The notes under the pieces are model-generated. The model was not told the origin of the DNA and made no database searches. It saw only the letters and a program-made list of their open reading frames with translations. The translations under genes and the position numbers were made by a program. Below, one piece after another: positions 12,763-25,181 of a stretch of 64,000 nt of DNA; the stretch's first letter is position 1, and each line of letters begins with the position of its first letter. This stretch comes from Ipomoea triloba. Taxonomy: Eukaryota; Streptophyta; Magnoliopsida; Solanales; Convolvulaceae. The DNA lies in assembly GCF_003576645.1 (NCBI RefSeq), contig NC_044916.1:26443202-26507201 (forward strand), read 5' to 3'.

Positions 12763-14504
12763 AGAAGCAGGGGCATACCCACGCTAGACTTCATCTGATA
12801 AGGTACACAATGAAGTGTAGTTAGCACGACGGCTAAGTAAGGAAATCCATTGTCACTCAAAAGTAGACAAAGGTTTCGAAAATATAATAATTTGTAAGTT
12901 GTAAAATTTACCCACGAGTTATAGCTCTACCTGCAATCAGGTTATCAATAATAGATAATATAATATAAGGCGTAAAGCTAACTCAACACGTAAACTTTTC
13001 TCATATAAAGGTACCGGCATCATTGCCACTGAAAACACATTTTTCTGTTTTTCAGACAAGTTTGTAAAATATTTCGTTTCTAGTAGTTCCCTCATTTTAA
13101 CTCAAAAGGAGGTTCAACAGCACATTTCCGTGCTCAAGATTCGTCACATTTTGGATAGAATCATTTCCTTCTCAAGTCATTACAGAGTAACTCTTTTCTC
13201 ATCTTTAAAACTTCCTTAGTTTCTTCTTAGTAAGCGTGAGGCCTTTGGAGCATTCTCATAACTCCCACTCTGACCACTTGGATCATCGAACTCGGGTTCA
13301 GTGGTCATCACTCGGTCTAACACTGATCTCCTGGACGTAAGGTTCGTTAAAATGATTCCTAGCTGGCCCAGCTAGGTCCATAAAAACTACACCTACCCGG
13401 ACTTCTGGAGTAACTATACCTTAAGTGTGCACACCCCCATAGGAATACCTCATCCTACGAGTTATATAGTACCCGGCGAATAGACTTCGCCCTGCAGTAT
13501 GAACTGGTCATACACTATAACATATCGACGAATAGACTTCGCCCTGCAGTATGAACTGGTCATACAATATCCACAACGACCACTGGGCCATGGCACTTAA
13601 AGCCACCCGTGGGTCAATCAAGGTCCTCCTCAACTCGCTTTAGAAACTAAGGGTTTGAAAACATGATTCTTCCTTCCGTTTTTCTTTCTCAAATCATTTC
13701 TTTTGGACATATTTCTCATTTGAGTCCAATAGTTGAAATCGGCTATCTCATCAGCTCAAGAAGGATTTTCAAAATACTCTCAGTGCCCGCAGGCTTTTCA
13801 ATCACCATTTTCTCGTTTTTCTCACGTAATGTACTCACTCCTTAAAAGTGGTATTTTCCTCAAAAATAAGGTTTTGACAACCTGTTTACCAAAATAGCAT
13901 ACGTTCTTTCGACGTAAGTTTTATAAACATTTTTATTTACTCATAGGCTTTCCAACACAATTCCTCAAGTTACAAGAGTTGTACTTATTTCTCAACAACA
14001 ATATTTTCTTCTAAAGTGATGTACATAATTTTTCCAAAACAGATATTTCTTTCAAAAATAGATCTCTTTTGCCCGTAGGCCTTTCAAACATCATAACACT
14101 CGGGATTAAAAACATCGGGGAAAAGTTTGGTAAAAAACAAGTCGAAAACGAGTCCGCGTCGCGCGGACTCGCGGTTGGCCGCAGCTGCGGACGCGTGCAT
14201 CCGAGCCGTGTCCGCTGCTTCGGCATTTCTCGCCGAAGTCTGGATGCCACGGACGCGCGTCCGTGGTTGCGTCCGGCCCTTCGGCCGTGACGCCGAAGAC
14301 ACTCCCTTGATGGGCGCGCGGTGGACGCGCGTCCACTGCCGCGTCCATCCAAATCTGCCAGGAAATTACAGCTTGGCGCAGTTCGAAAGATTGAGCCGGT
14401 AAAAATAGTTCACGAACTCTTTTTCACTTGAAATTTTTATGGTAGAACCCCAACTCATATTACTTGATGTCCATAAAAAGTTTTGGTCATTTTGATCCGC
14501 GAAT
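12763..14504. repeat. Duplicated block A of the LTR element (left copy)
   Basis: This 1742-bp block is repeated at 14506-16247 with a constant offset of 1743 and no differences seen except at the last two bases. The single N at 14505 sits exactly at the junction, so this is best read as two overlapping contigs placed end to end. Confidence 0.95.
14148..14350. repeat. Cluster of GC-rich palindromes
   Basis: In an AT-rich setting, about 200 bp are very GC- and CpG-rich and contain several palindromes: gagtccgcg/cgcggactc around tcg, ccgcagctgcgg, cttcggc...gccgaag, the perfect 20-mer ccacggacgcgcgtccgtgg and gtggacgcgcgtccac. The open frames over it on both strands are by-products of GC richness. 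It repeats at about 15891-16093 through the assembly duplication. Confidence 0.85.
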
Positions 14505-14505
14505 N

Positions 14506-16247
14506 AGAAGCAGGGGCATACCCACGCTAGACTTCATCTGATAAGGTACACAATGAAGTGTAGTTAGCACGACGGCTAAGTAAGGAAATCCATTGTCACT
14601 CAAAAGTAGACAAAGGTTTCGAAAATATAATAATTTGTAAGTTGTAAAATTTACCCACGAGTTATAGCTCTACCTGCAATCAGGTTATCAATAATAGATA
14701 ATATAATATAAGGCGTAAAGCTAACTCAACACGTAAACTTTTCTCATATAAAGGTACCGGCATCATTGCCACTGAAAACACATTTTTCTGTTTTTCAGAC
14801 AAGTTTGTAAAATATTTCGTTTCTAGTAGTTCCCTCATTTTAACTCAAAAGGAGGTTCAACAGCACATTTCCGTGCTCAAGATTCGTCACATTTTGGATA
14901 GAATCATTTCCTTCTCAAGTCATTACAGAGTAACTCTTTTCTCATCTTTAAAACTTCCTTAGTTTCTTCTTAGTAAGCGTGAGGCCTTTGGAGCATTCTC
15001 ATAACTCCCACTCTGACCACTTGGATCATCGAACTCGGGTTCAGTGGTCATCACTCGGTCTAACACTGATCTCCTGGACGTAAGGTTCGTTAAAATGATT
15101 CCTAGCTGGCCCAGCTAGGTCCATAAAAACTACACCTACCCGGACTTCTGGAGTAACTATACCTTAAGTGTGCACACCCCCATAGGAATACCTCATCCTA
15201 CGAGTTATATAGTACCCGGCGAATAGACTTCGCCCTGCAGTATGAACTGGTCATACACTATAACATATCGACGAATAGACTTCGCCCTGCAGTATGAACT
15301 GGTCATACAATATCCACAACGACCACTGGGCCATGGCACTTAAAGCCACCCGTGGGTCAATCAAGGTCCTCCTCAACTCGCTTTAGAAACTAAGGGTTTG
15401 AAAACATGATTCTTCCTTCCGTTTTTCTTTCTCAAATCATTTCTTTTGGACATATTTCTCATTTGAGTCCAATAGTTGAAATCGGCTATCTCATCAGCTC
15501 AAGAAGGATTTTCAAAATACTCTCAGTGCCCGCAGGCTTTTCAATCACCATTTTCTCGTTTTTCTCACGTAATGTACTCACTCCTTAAAAGTGGTATTTT
15601 CCTCAAAAATAAGGTTTTGACAACCTGTTTACCAAAATAGCATACGTTCTTTCGACGTAAGTTTTATAAACATTTTTATTTACTCATAGGCTTTCCAACA
15701 CAATTCCTCAAGTTACAAGAGTTGTACTTATTTCTCAACAACAATATTTTCTTCTAAAGTGATGTACATAATTTTTCCAAAACAGATATTTCTTTCAAAA
15801 ATAGATCTCTTTTGCCCGTAGGCCTTTCAAACATCATAACACTCGGGATTAAAAACATCGGGGAAAAGTTTGGTAAAAAACAAGTCGAAAACGAGTCCGC
15901 GTCGCGCGGACTCGCGGTTGGCCGCAGCTGCGGACGCGTGCATCCGAGCCGTGTCCGCTGCTTCGGCATTTCTCGCCGAAGTCTGGATGCCACGGACGCG
16001 CGTCCGTGGTTGCGTCCGGCCCTTCGGCCGTGACGCCGAAGACACTCCCTTGATGGGCGCGCGGTGGACGCGCGTCCACTGCCGCGTCCATCCAAATCTG
16101 CCAGGAAATTACAGCTTGGCGCAGTTCGAAAGATTGAGCCGGTAAAAATAGTTCACGAACTCTTTTTCACTTGAAATTTTTATGGTAGAACCCCAACTCA
16201 TATTACTTGATGTCCATAAAAAGTTTTGGTCATTTTGATCCGCGATA
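14506..16247. repeat. Duplicated block A of the LTR element (right copy)
   Basis: Right contig copy of 12763-14504. Where the left copy stops, this one continues into the minisatellite at 16203-16437, which explains why the left contig ended there. Confidence 0.95.
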
Positions 16248-16437
16248 CTTGATGTCCATAAAAAGTTTTGGTCATTTTGATCCGCGAATATTGATGTCCA
16301 TAAAAAGTTTTGGTCATTTTGATCCGCGAATAAACACAGACATAAAAAGTTTTGGTCATTTTGATCCGCGAATAAACACAGAAAATTCCATTTTTGCCCA
16401 TTTTGATCCGCGAATAAACACAGAAAATTCCATTTTT
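16203..16437. repeat. Minisatellite, about 42-bp unit, 4 full and partial copies
   Basis: Units share tccataaaaagttttggtca then ttttgatccgcga. The third to fifth units shift to aaacacaga spacers, and the last two carry an aaaattccatttttgccc variant. The translated repeat (KSFGHFDPR) is a by-product of the unit being a multiple of three; there is no start context or homologue to support coding. Confidence 0.9.
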
Positions 16438-17772
16438 GCCCTTGGCAGTGTGCTGTCCAGAGTTTCTCTCTCTGGACCAGTTTTGGAAAGAAATTTGAAA
16501 ACCATACTTATACTACTCCGATCATTATGAAATTTTATATGCGGGTTCTACACTTATAGAACTACATGTCTAAAAAAAATAGTATCAAAATACCTTACCA
16601 ATTTTTCCCAATAAATCTCGGAAGTTACTGCCAGAGACTATCTTTACTATATTTTTCAATATTTTCACAAGTATAAGCCTATATGGACATAAACACAACA
16701 TATACATGCATAAATTAACTATGAACATGCATACCAAAAATTACTAAACATTGAAGTGTAGTTTCTTTGAGCCAACTTGTAGATCCATAAACTTAACACA
16801 TAATTTTCACATAAAATTCATAGTCACATAATTTACTAGCATTTGTTCACCTTCAAGTGACTAAACCAACTTAAGGGATTCCTTACCTCTTTAGAATATC
16901 CTAAAAACCGTAGGAGTCGATGATGTCTTCCCTTGAGTCTTTCACCAAAGATCCTAAAATATCACCATAACAACAACATTTTCATGCACCTTTAGTTTAC
17001 ACTTAAGTTCTAGGAAGGATTTAACTGAACAAACCAAAGTTTTTACCTACAATAGAGCACTTTGAGTTGAAGAGATAGCTAGGGAATTCTTGGATCACAA
17101 AGTTAGAAGACTAAGATTTTCCTTCTTCTTTCTTTCCTTTGTATTTTCGAAAATGGGAGAGGGAATGTGAGAGATGAGAGAGAGATGATGTGAGTTTGGC
17201 TTGAGAATTAAGTAACAAGTGCAACATTCCCATACCTATATGACATGCCATTAATGATCCAATCCAAGTGGGGATTTTGAGTGCCACATGTCAATTCCCT
17301 ATGGTGTCTCCTTGAAGATCTTAATTTATTTTGCCAGTTTGGGTTTAAATCAGATGAAAGTTCGGAGGATTATAGCTTAATTCGGGAAAATCCTAACACC
17401 AAAATTATCCTAAAAATAATCCCGTCGATAATCACTAAAATTGGAAATTTTTCGGTATCTCGCGAAATATAGGTACAACGTCCGTAACAATTTTACCCCT
17501 TACAGTCCGATTTAAATTCTCACTTGAACTAATTAGAAGTTTAGGCTTAATCGTATCATACTTAATAGTCTAATCTCTAGGAAAATTCCAACCGTATATA
17601 CATCCTTAAAAATCTTTACGGTTCGAGACCGGTACGTAAATCGTAACTTATTAATAACTTTCCTTACAAAAAAAAAAAGTCCTCTTGAAGTAACGAGAGA
17701 CCATCTCGTAAATATCGTAGCTTAAAAATATTTTTCGAACTCTAAACTTATCGGAATAGGCGAGGGGTTACA

Positions 17773-18950
17773 AAACTAATACCTATAAATATATGACCAA
17801 AAATTAACTCTAAAATATATTACAGAGTAGTATACAATAAAACCTTACATGCCACCCATAATTTCTTTAGTAAGTAGTAATTGTGCAGTATTTTTGAAAT
17901 AAGTATGCCAATTTATACTCCGTATTACATATTGTAATTGAAATCTTAACAACTTGAGATGTCATCATGCCAATTTTTGATGATAAATATAAAAGGAGCA
18001 TAATTTTAATTTTCGTTATTTATTTAAGTGTGTTTTATTATTAATGGTTGTAAACTTGTAATATGATCCGATCCACACATGCAACATATCCTACCTTAAT
18101 TTGCCAAGAGTTAGTCTCGATTGAGAAGAAAAATAAAACAAGGGACAACCCATTACTACCTATCAAACTATTGTTTTGATAATCACAATGTTTCAAGTGC
18201 GACTATTGATAAGAGTAGCTTATTAACCTTCTTGATTTAAGCCAGTCAACTAAATAATTTAGATTGGTTTACCAACTTGTGGTCCTTTGTCGACTAGGGT
18301 TATAAGGCGATATAGTAGTGATTGTGAGTTTTTTTCGGTTAGAAAAAAGAAAAAGAAAAGAAATATGAAACAATGTTTAATTTTGCTTGAAAAACAGAAC
18401 TTCAATTCCAAAGATGAACGTTAGAATAATATGTGTATGGTGGACCAAGTTAGTTTTGACAAAGGTGGTAGAGTTGGTCGAATTTGGCGTGTTATTATAA
18501 CGTAACATAAATGATTTTGAACTAATAAGACGACGCGCGACCAACCGTTACGGTAATATGAATTATTATATCAATTACGGAGTAATTAATAGCCACCATA
18601 GTAGATGCGGCCTATTCTCTTCTCTATTACGTACGCCTTAATTAGAAATATTAATGTAGTTTAATTAACTTGTATGTACAAAACAAATTTGCCCTTGAGT
18701 AGAGCGTATAGTTAACTTGTAACGCGACAAAAAAATAAATTCATATGAATTTATAGAATAAATTTACTTCTCCATATTTTATCCGCATAGATAGCTTAGT
18801 TGGTCACAAGAGTGAAGTTTGGGAAGAAAAGAAACAAAAAGTGGCACATAAAAGTTAAAGAGTGAGGAGGCATTTGCATTGGAAATTGGAAGTTTGGTGT
18901 AGCTTTGTTGGCCCTTTTCGTAGAAAAACAAAACGTTCCACGTAACGGAT
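17773..18950. other. Intergenic region before X8 gene
   Basis: AT-rich; no gene recognised. The part from 18390 on is duplicated at 20758 by the contig overlap. Confidence 0.5.
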
Positions 18951-18956
18951 CACGTG
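18951..18956 (+). promoter_or_regulatory. G-box CACGTG upstream of X8 gene
   Basis: A perfect G-box palindrome about 215 bp before the X8 start codon, with another ACGT core (ccacgtaac) 14 bases earlier. Such pairs bind bZIP or bHLH factors and could give light or abscisic-acid response; this is inference. Confidence 0.4.
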
Positions 18957-19170
18957 CGAATGATTTAGCCGTTAAGCCTTTCTCAGTTCTCAGCCTCCCT
19001 CCGATGGATCCACTTTAAAACTCTGTTAAACCCAGAAATCATTCACTCACTTGTACTTTCCACCTCCACTTCAGATCAAGAAAGAGAGGCATTTATATAT
19101 ATTGCTGAATCGATCAGTTAATTGTACACATTTGATCTCCCTGGCCTGCACTCTCATCATTAATCAATCA

Positions 19171-20756
19171 ATGGCTAAAACTGCCGCAGCTTTCTCCCTT
19201 CTCCTCTTGCTTCTGTCCTTCCTCTCAGGTATATATATATATGTTGCTTAATTTTGAATCTCATTAGTTTCCAGGCAGATTTTTGGAATTGGTTTGACTT
19301 TATTGTCATGGTTTGGATGGGTTTTAAGTTGAACCATATATATATGCTTCAAATATAAGTTTTAATTCCTCAAAACCCATTGCATATATCTCTCTATTAC
19401 AAATGAAACATATATATACCAAAAAGATGCATGCATGCATGGTTTTAATTTCTTGATTTATGCAGTCTTGTTTAATTTGTCATATATATGTGCATTATAT
19501 TCTGATACATACATTTCCTGCCATCTTTCTAGATCTGCAATGGTCTTGGATTTGCCCATTCGTTTAATTTCTTTTAGGCCTTAATCAAACCAAAAAAAAA
19601 AAAGAAAAAAAAAAGAGTACATTAATCGTCTCAGATCAGTTTCTTGATTGCCTCGATCGATCAGTTTTGTACTTGACCATTCATCTTACATGTGAAGTCA
19701 AGTGGCTAGTAAGAGCATCCTTAATATTTGAAAATTTTTGTGAGTTTTACAGATGTAACTAGAAAAGAGAAGATGTGAGAGAGGGAAAAAAAGAAAAAAA
19801 AAACATAAAAGTTTGACAAGAAAAAAAAAATAAAACAACCATATATATACCAAACCCTCTCAACAGCAGTAGACTGTTGTTAACTCTCTCTCCTGTGGGA
19901 CTCACAAAAACCTTAGGTCTTGCTGAAGAAAGATCCAACCAAAAACCATGTTCTCGATTTGTGTGAAAAGCCATACATTGATTTTTTTCTGTTTTAAAAA
20001 CTGAGTACAAATTAAACCACTATTGTGGTTGCTATTACAAATGTTTATATCTCCAACTTTTGGTTGTTGATTTTGATATGGTCACATGCATGAGTAATTA
20101 AGTATACTTGCATTGATTCTTGCTTTTGTTGTGTATAGTAGGTGGGACCTTCGCACTAAAGAATCAACAGGTACATATTCTTAACCCCAACTTAAAATTT
20201 ATATATGTTCTCTGTTCTCTTAATGCAAAATGGAAAGTATCAATGCAACTTGGCAGGAAGATGTGGGGTGTGCATATATAAAAATATACTCCGTATATCA
20301 ATTTTAACCGTTTACATTTAACCACTACTAGACATGACCCTATCTGTGCCCATATATATATATATATATATATATTACACAGGTCAGAATATGGACGGAG
20401 GTCCACGAAGTTAATTTGTTCTTGATCTTTAAAGGTTCAATATTTTAGTTGCATTTTAATTAAATTGCTGAGACTAATATAATGTTAAAAATAGGATGAA
20501 GGGATGATGAATTACACTAATTAATTAAATTTAAAGAATTGATGTTGTTGTATGGTATATGGATTATTTGCAGAAAACATGGTGTGTGGCTAAGCCTTCA
20601 TCAGATGAGACAACCTTAAAGAACAACATAAACTATGCTTGCTCCAATGTGGATTGTAAGATATTGCAAAAGGGATGCTCTTGCTTCTACCCTGACAACT
20701 TCATCAACCATGCTTCCATAGCAATGAACCTTTACTATCAAGCCAATGGAAGGAAC
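19171..20756 (+). CDS. X8-domain protein, copy 1, cut by contig end
   Basis: Exon 1 19171-19228, exon 2 20142-20170, exon 3 from 20574 stopped by the N at 20757. The sequence equals that of the full copy at 23386-25181. It lacks the end of exon 3 and exon 4. Best read as the same single locus shown three times, not as a true paralogue. Confidence 0.85.
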
Positions 20757-20757
20757 N

Positions 20758-23124
20758 AAAAACAGAACTTCAATTCCAAAGATGAACGTTAGAATAATAT
20801 GTGTATGGTGGACCAAGTTAGTTTTGACAAAGGTGGTAGAGTTGGTCGAATTTGGCGTGTTATTATAACGTAACATAAATGATTTTGAACTAATAAGACG
20901 ACGCGCGACCAACCGTTACGGTAATATGAATTATTATATCAATTACGGAGTAATTAATAGCCACCATAGTAGATGCGGCCTATTCTCTTCTCTATTACGT
21001 ACGCCTTAATTAGAAATATTAATGTAGTTTAATTAACTTGTATGTACAAAACAAATTTGCCCTTGAGTAGAGCGTATAGTTAACTTGTAACGCGACAAAA
21101 AAATAAATTCATATGAATTTATAGAATAAATTTACTTCTCCATATTTTATCCGCATAGATAGCTTAGTTGGTCACAAGAGTGAAGTTTGGGAAGAAAAGA
21201 AACAAAAAGTGGCACATAAAAGTTAAAGAGTGAGGAGGCATTTGCATTGGAAATTGGAAGTTTGGTGTAGCTTTGTTGGCCCTTTTCGTAGAAAAACAAA
21301 ACGTTCCACGTAACGGATCACGTGCGAATGATTTAGCCGTTAAGCCTTTCTCAGTTCTCAGCCTCCCTCCGATGGATCCACTTTAAAACTCTGTTAAACC
21401 CAGAAATCATTCACTCACTTGTACTTTCCACCTCCACTTCAGATCAAGAAAGAGAGGCATTTATATATATTGCTGAATCGATCAGTTAATTGTACACATT
21501 TGATCTCCCTGGCCTGCACTCTCATCATTAATCAATCAATGGCTAAAACTGCCGCAGCTTTCTCCCTTCTCCTCTTGCTTCTGTCCTTCCTCTCAGGTAT
21601 ATATATATATGTTGCTTAATTTTGAATCTCATTAGTTTCCAGGCAGATTTTTGGAATTGGTTTGACTTTATTGTCATGGTTTGGATGGGTTTTAAGTTGA
21701 ACCATATATATATGCTTCAAATATAAGTTTTAATTCCTCAAAACCCATTGCATATATCTCTCTATTACAAATGAAACATATATATACCAAAAAGATGCAT
21801 GCATGCATGGTTTTAATTTCTTGATTTATGCAGTCTTGTTTAATTTGTCATATATATGTGCATTATATTCTGATACATACATTTCCTGCCATCTTTCTAG
21901 ATCTGCAATGGTCTTGGATTTGCCCATTCGTTTAATTTCTTTTAGGCCTTAATCAAACCAAAAAAAAAAAAGAAAAAAAAAAGAGTACATTAATCGTCTC
22001 AGATCAGTTTCTTGATTGCCTCGATCGATCAGTTTTGTACTTGACCATTCATCTTACATGTGAAGTCAAGTGGCTAGTAAGAGCATCCTTAATATTTGAA
22101 AATTTTTGTGAGTTTTACAGATGTAACTAGAAAAGAGAAGATGTGAGAGAGGGAAAAAAAGAAAAAAAAAACATAAAAGTTTGACAAGAAAAAAAAAATA
22201 AAACAACCATATATATACCAAACCCTCTCAACAGCAGTAGACTGTTGTTAACTCTCTCTCCTGTGGGACTCACAAAAACCTTAGGTCTTGCTGAAGAAAG
22301 ATCCAACCAAAAACCATGTTCTCGATTTGTGTGAAAAGCCATACATTGATTTTTTTCTGTTTTAAAAACTGAGTACAAATTAAACCACTATTGTGGTTGC
22401 TATTACAAATGTTTATATCTCCAACTTTTGGTTGTTGATTTTGATATGGTCACATGCATGAGTAATTAAGTATACTTGCATTGATTCTTGCTTTTGTTGT
22501 GTATAGTAGGTGGGACCTTCGCACTAAAGAATCAACAGGTACATATTCTTAACCCCAACTTAAAATTTATATATGTTCTCTGTTCTCTTAATGCAAAATG
22601 GAAAGTATCAATGCAACTTGGCAGGAAGATGTGGGGTGTGCATATATAAAAATATACTCCGTATATCAATTTTAACCGTTTACATTTAACCACTACTAGA
22701 CATGACCCTATCTGTGCCCATATATATATATATATATATATATTACACAGGTCAGAATATGGACGGAGGTCCACGAAGTTAATTTGTTCTTGATCTTTAA
22801 AGGTTCAATATTTTAGTTGCATTTTAATTAAATTGCTGAGACTAATATAATGTTAAAAATAGGATGAAGGGATGATGAATTACACTAATTAATTAAATTT
22901 AAAGAATTGATGTTGTTGTATGGTATATGGATTATTTGCAGAAAACATGGTGTGTGGCTAAGCCTTCATCAGATGAGACAACCTTAAAGAACAACATAAA
23001 CTATGCTTGCTCCAATGTGGATTGTAAGATATTGCAAAAGGGATGCTCTTGCTTCTACCCTGACAACTTCATCAACCATGCTTCCATAGCAATGAACCTT
23101 TACTATCAAGCCAATGGAAGGAAC
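20758..23124. repeat. Duplicated block B, second copy
   Basis: Copy of 18390-20756 with offset 2368, starting directly after the N at 20757. It overlaps block C (21451-23296), which is repeated a third time. Confidence 0.95.
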
Positions 23125-23176
23125 TACTGGAATTGCCACTTTGGTGGTTCTGGTCTTATTGTCTTGACTGATCCTA
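21539..23176 (+). CDS. X8-domain protein, copy 2, last exon missing
   Basis: Exon 1 21539-21596, exon 2 22510-22538, exon 3 22942-23176. The final exon is absent because the contig ends in a T homopolymer at 23296, followed by an N. Same sequence as copy 3; an assembly duplicate of one gene is most likely. Confidence 0.85.
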
Positions 23177-23297
23177 GTAAGTCAATTCAACTTCTTTCAA
23201 TTTAAATACAATTTTCATTCTAATTATACAAACTCAAAAACAAACAAAATAAAATCTCTCTAAATATTTATCCTTTTTTTTTTTTTTTTTTTTTTTN

Positions 23298-25143
23298 AGA
23301 GAGGCATTTATATATATTGCTGAATCGATCAGTTAATTGTACACATTTGATCTCCCTGGCCTGCACTCTCATCATTAATCAATCAATGGCTAAAACTGCC
23401 GCAGCTTTCTCCCTTCTCCTCTTGCTTCTGTCCTTCCTCTCAGGTATATATATATATGTTGCTTAATTTTGAATCTCATTAGTTTCCAGGCAGATTTTTG
23501 GAATTGGTTTGACTTTATTGTCATGGTTTGGATGGGTTTTAAGTTGAACCATATATATATGCTTCAAATATAAGTTTTAATTCCTCAAAACCCATTGCAT
23601 ATATCTCTCTATTACAAATGAAACATATATATACCAAAAAGATGCATGCATGCATGGTTTTAATTTCTTGATTTATGCAGTCTTGTTTAATTTGTCATAT
23701 ATATGTGCATTATATTCTGATACATACATTTCCTGCCATCTTTCTAGATCTGCAATGGTCTTGGATTTGCCCATTCGTTTAATTTCTTTTAGGCCTTAAT
23801 CAAACCAAAAAAAAAAAAGAAAAAAAAAAGAGTACATTAATCGTCTCAGATCAGTTTCTTGATTGCCTCGATCGATCAGTTTTGTACTTGACCATTCATC
23901 TTACATGTGAAGTCAAGTGGCTAGTAAGAGCATCCTTAATATTTGAAAATTTTTGTGAGTTTTACAGATGTAACTAGAAAAGAGAAGATGTGAGAGAGGG
24001 AAAAAAAGAAAAAAAAAACATAAAAGTTTGACAAGAAAAAAAAAATAAAACAACCATATATATACCAAACCCTCTCAACAGCAGTAGACTGTTGTTAACT
24101 CTCTCTCCTGTGGGACTCACAAAAACCTTAGGTCTTGCTGAAGAAAGATCCAACCAAAAACCATGTTCTCGATTTGTGTGAAAAGCCATACATTGATTTT
24201 TTTCTGTTTTAAAAACTGAGTACAAATTAAACCACTATTGTGGTTGCTATTACAAATGTTTATATCTCCAACTTTTGGTTGTTGATTTTGATATGGTCAC
24301 ATGCATGAGTAATTAAGTATACTTGCATTGATTCTTGCTTTTGTTGTGTATAGTAGGTGGGACCTTCGCACTAAAGAATCAACAGGTACATATTCTTAAC
24401 CCCAACTTAAAATTTATATATGTTCTCTGTTCTCTTAATGCAAAATGGAAAGTATCAATGCAACTTGGCAGGAAGATGTGGGGTGTGCATATATAAAAAT
24501 ATACTCCGTATATCAATTTTAACCGTTTACATTTAACCACTACTAGACATGACCCTATCTGTGCCCATATATATATATATATATATATATTACACAGGTC
24601 AGAATATGGACGGAGGTCCACGAAGTTAATTTGTTCTTGATCTTTAAAGGTTCAATATTTTAGTTGCATTTTAATTAAATTGCTGAGACTAATATAATGT
24701 TAAAAATAGGATGAAGGGATGATGAATTACACTAATTAATTAAATTTAAAGAATTGATGTTGTTGTATGGTATATGGATTATTTGCAGAAAACATGGTGT
24801 GTGGCTAAGCCTTCATCAGATGAGACAACCTTAAAGAACAACATAAACTATGCTTGCTCCAATGTGGATTGTAAGATATTGCAAAAGGGATGCTCTTGCT
24901 TCTACCCTGACAACTTCATCAACCATGCTTCCATAGCAATGAACCTTTACTATCAAGCCAATGGAAGGAACTACTGGAATTGCCACTTTGGTGGTTCTGG
25001 TCTTATTGTCTTGACTGATCCTAGTAAGTCAATTCAACTTCTTTCAATTTAAATACAATTTTCATTCTAATTATACAAACTCAAAAACAAACAAAATAAA
25101 ATCTCTCTAAATATTTATCCTTTTTTTTTTTTTTTTTTTTTGT
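23298..25143. repeat. Duplicated block C, third copy of X8 locus
   Basis: Starts right after the N at 23297 and repeats 21451-23296 with offset 1847. The T run is 23 bases in copy 2 and 21 in copy 3, a normal homopolymer error. Confidence 0.95.
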
Positions 25144-25181
25144 CGTCTGTGGCAGGTTATGGAAGCTGCTATTATGCATGA
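23386..25181 (+). CDS. Secreted X8-domain (CBM43) callose-binding-like protein
   Basis: Four exons, 23386-23443, 24357-24385, 24789-25023 and 25156-25181, give 115 residues. Residues 1-20 are a signal peptide (MAKTAAAF then a Leu-rich core). The remainder is one X8 domain: WCVAKP, NYACSNVDC, KGCSCFYP, HASIAMNLYYQ, WNCHFGG and a final SCYY, with the six conserved cysteines plus one extra in GCSC. X8 domains bind beta-1,3-glucan (callose), and some family members act at plasmodesmata. Here the protein stops right after the domain, with no GPI-anchor tail, so it should be secreted and soluble. Between the kinase and the solanesyl synthase genes, as in Arabidopsis At1g78520. This third copy is the only complete one. 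Confidence 0.92.

Larger units (their letters stand above)
12308..17772. mobile_element. Large solo-LTR-like element, TGTAACACCCC...GGGGTTACA
   Basis: The element starts with tgtaacaccccgg and ends with gaggggttaca, the TG...CA inverted ends typical of plant LTRs, and is flanked by aaaat (12303-12307) and aaact (17773-17777), a 5-bp target duplication with one change. The uninterrupted tandem-repeat unit at about 12115 supports the same empty site. After removing the 1743-bp assembly duplication the true length is about 3.7 kb. No gag or pol coding is visible, nor a primer-binding site or polypurine tract. It could be a long solo LTR of Ty3/gypsy type or a non-autonomous element; the family assignment is inference. 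Confidence 0.65.
18390..20756. repeat. Duplicated block B, first copy
   Basis: Repeated at 20758-23124 with constant offset 2368. The N at 20757 is at the junction. I saw no base differences. Confidence 0.95.

Noticed and set aside
14011..16145. Overlapping open frames of 70-113 codons on both strands in GC-rich DNA
   Set aside because: They overlap each other in several frames, match nothing known to me and follow from high GC content with few stops; they repeat through the contig overlap.
16207..16530. Repeat protein with KSFGHFDPR units
   Set aside because: A 42-bp DNA minisatellite read in frame; both strands give repeated peptides and there is no gene context.
19171..25181. Tandem expansion of X8-domain genes
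   Set aside because: Identical copies with constant offsets begin directly after single Ns and two are truncated at those Ns, so this is an assembly artefact.
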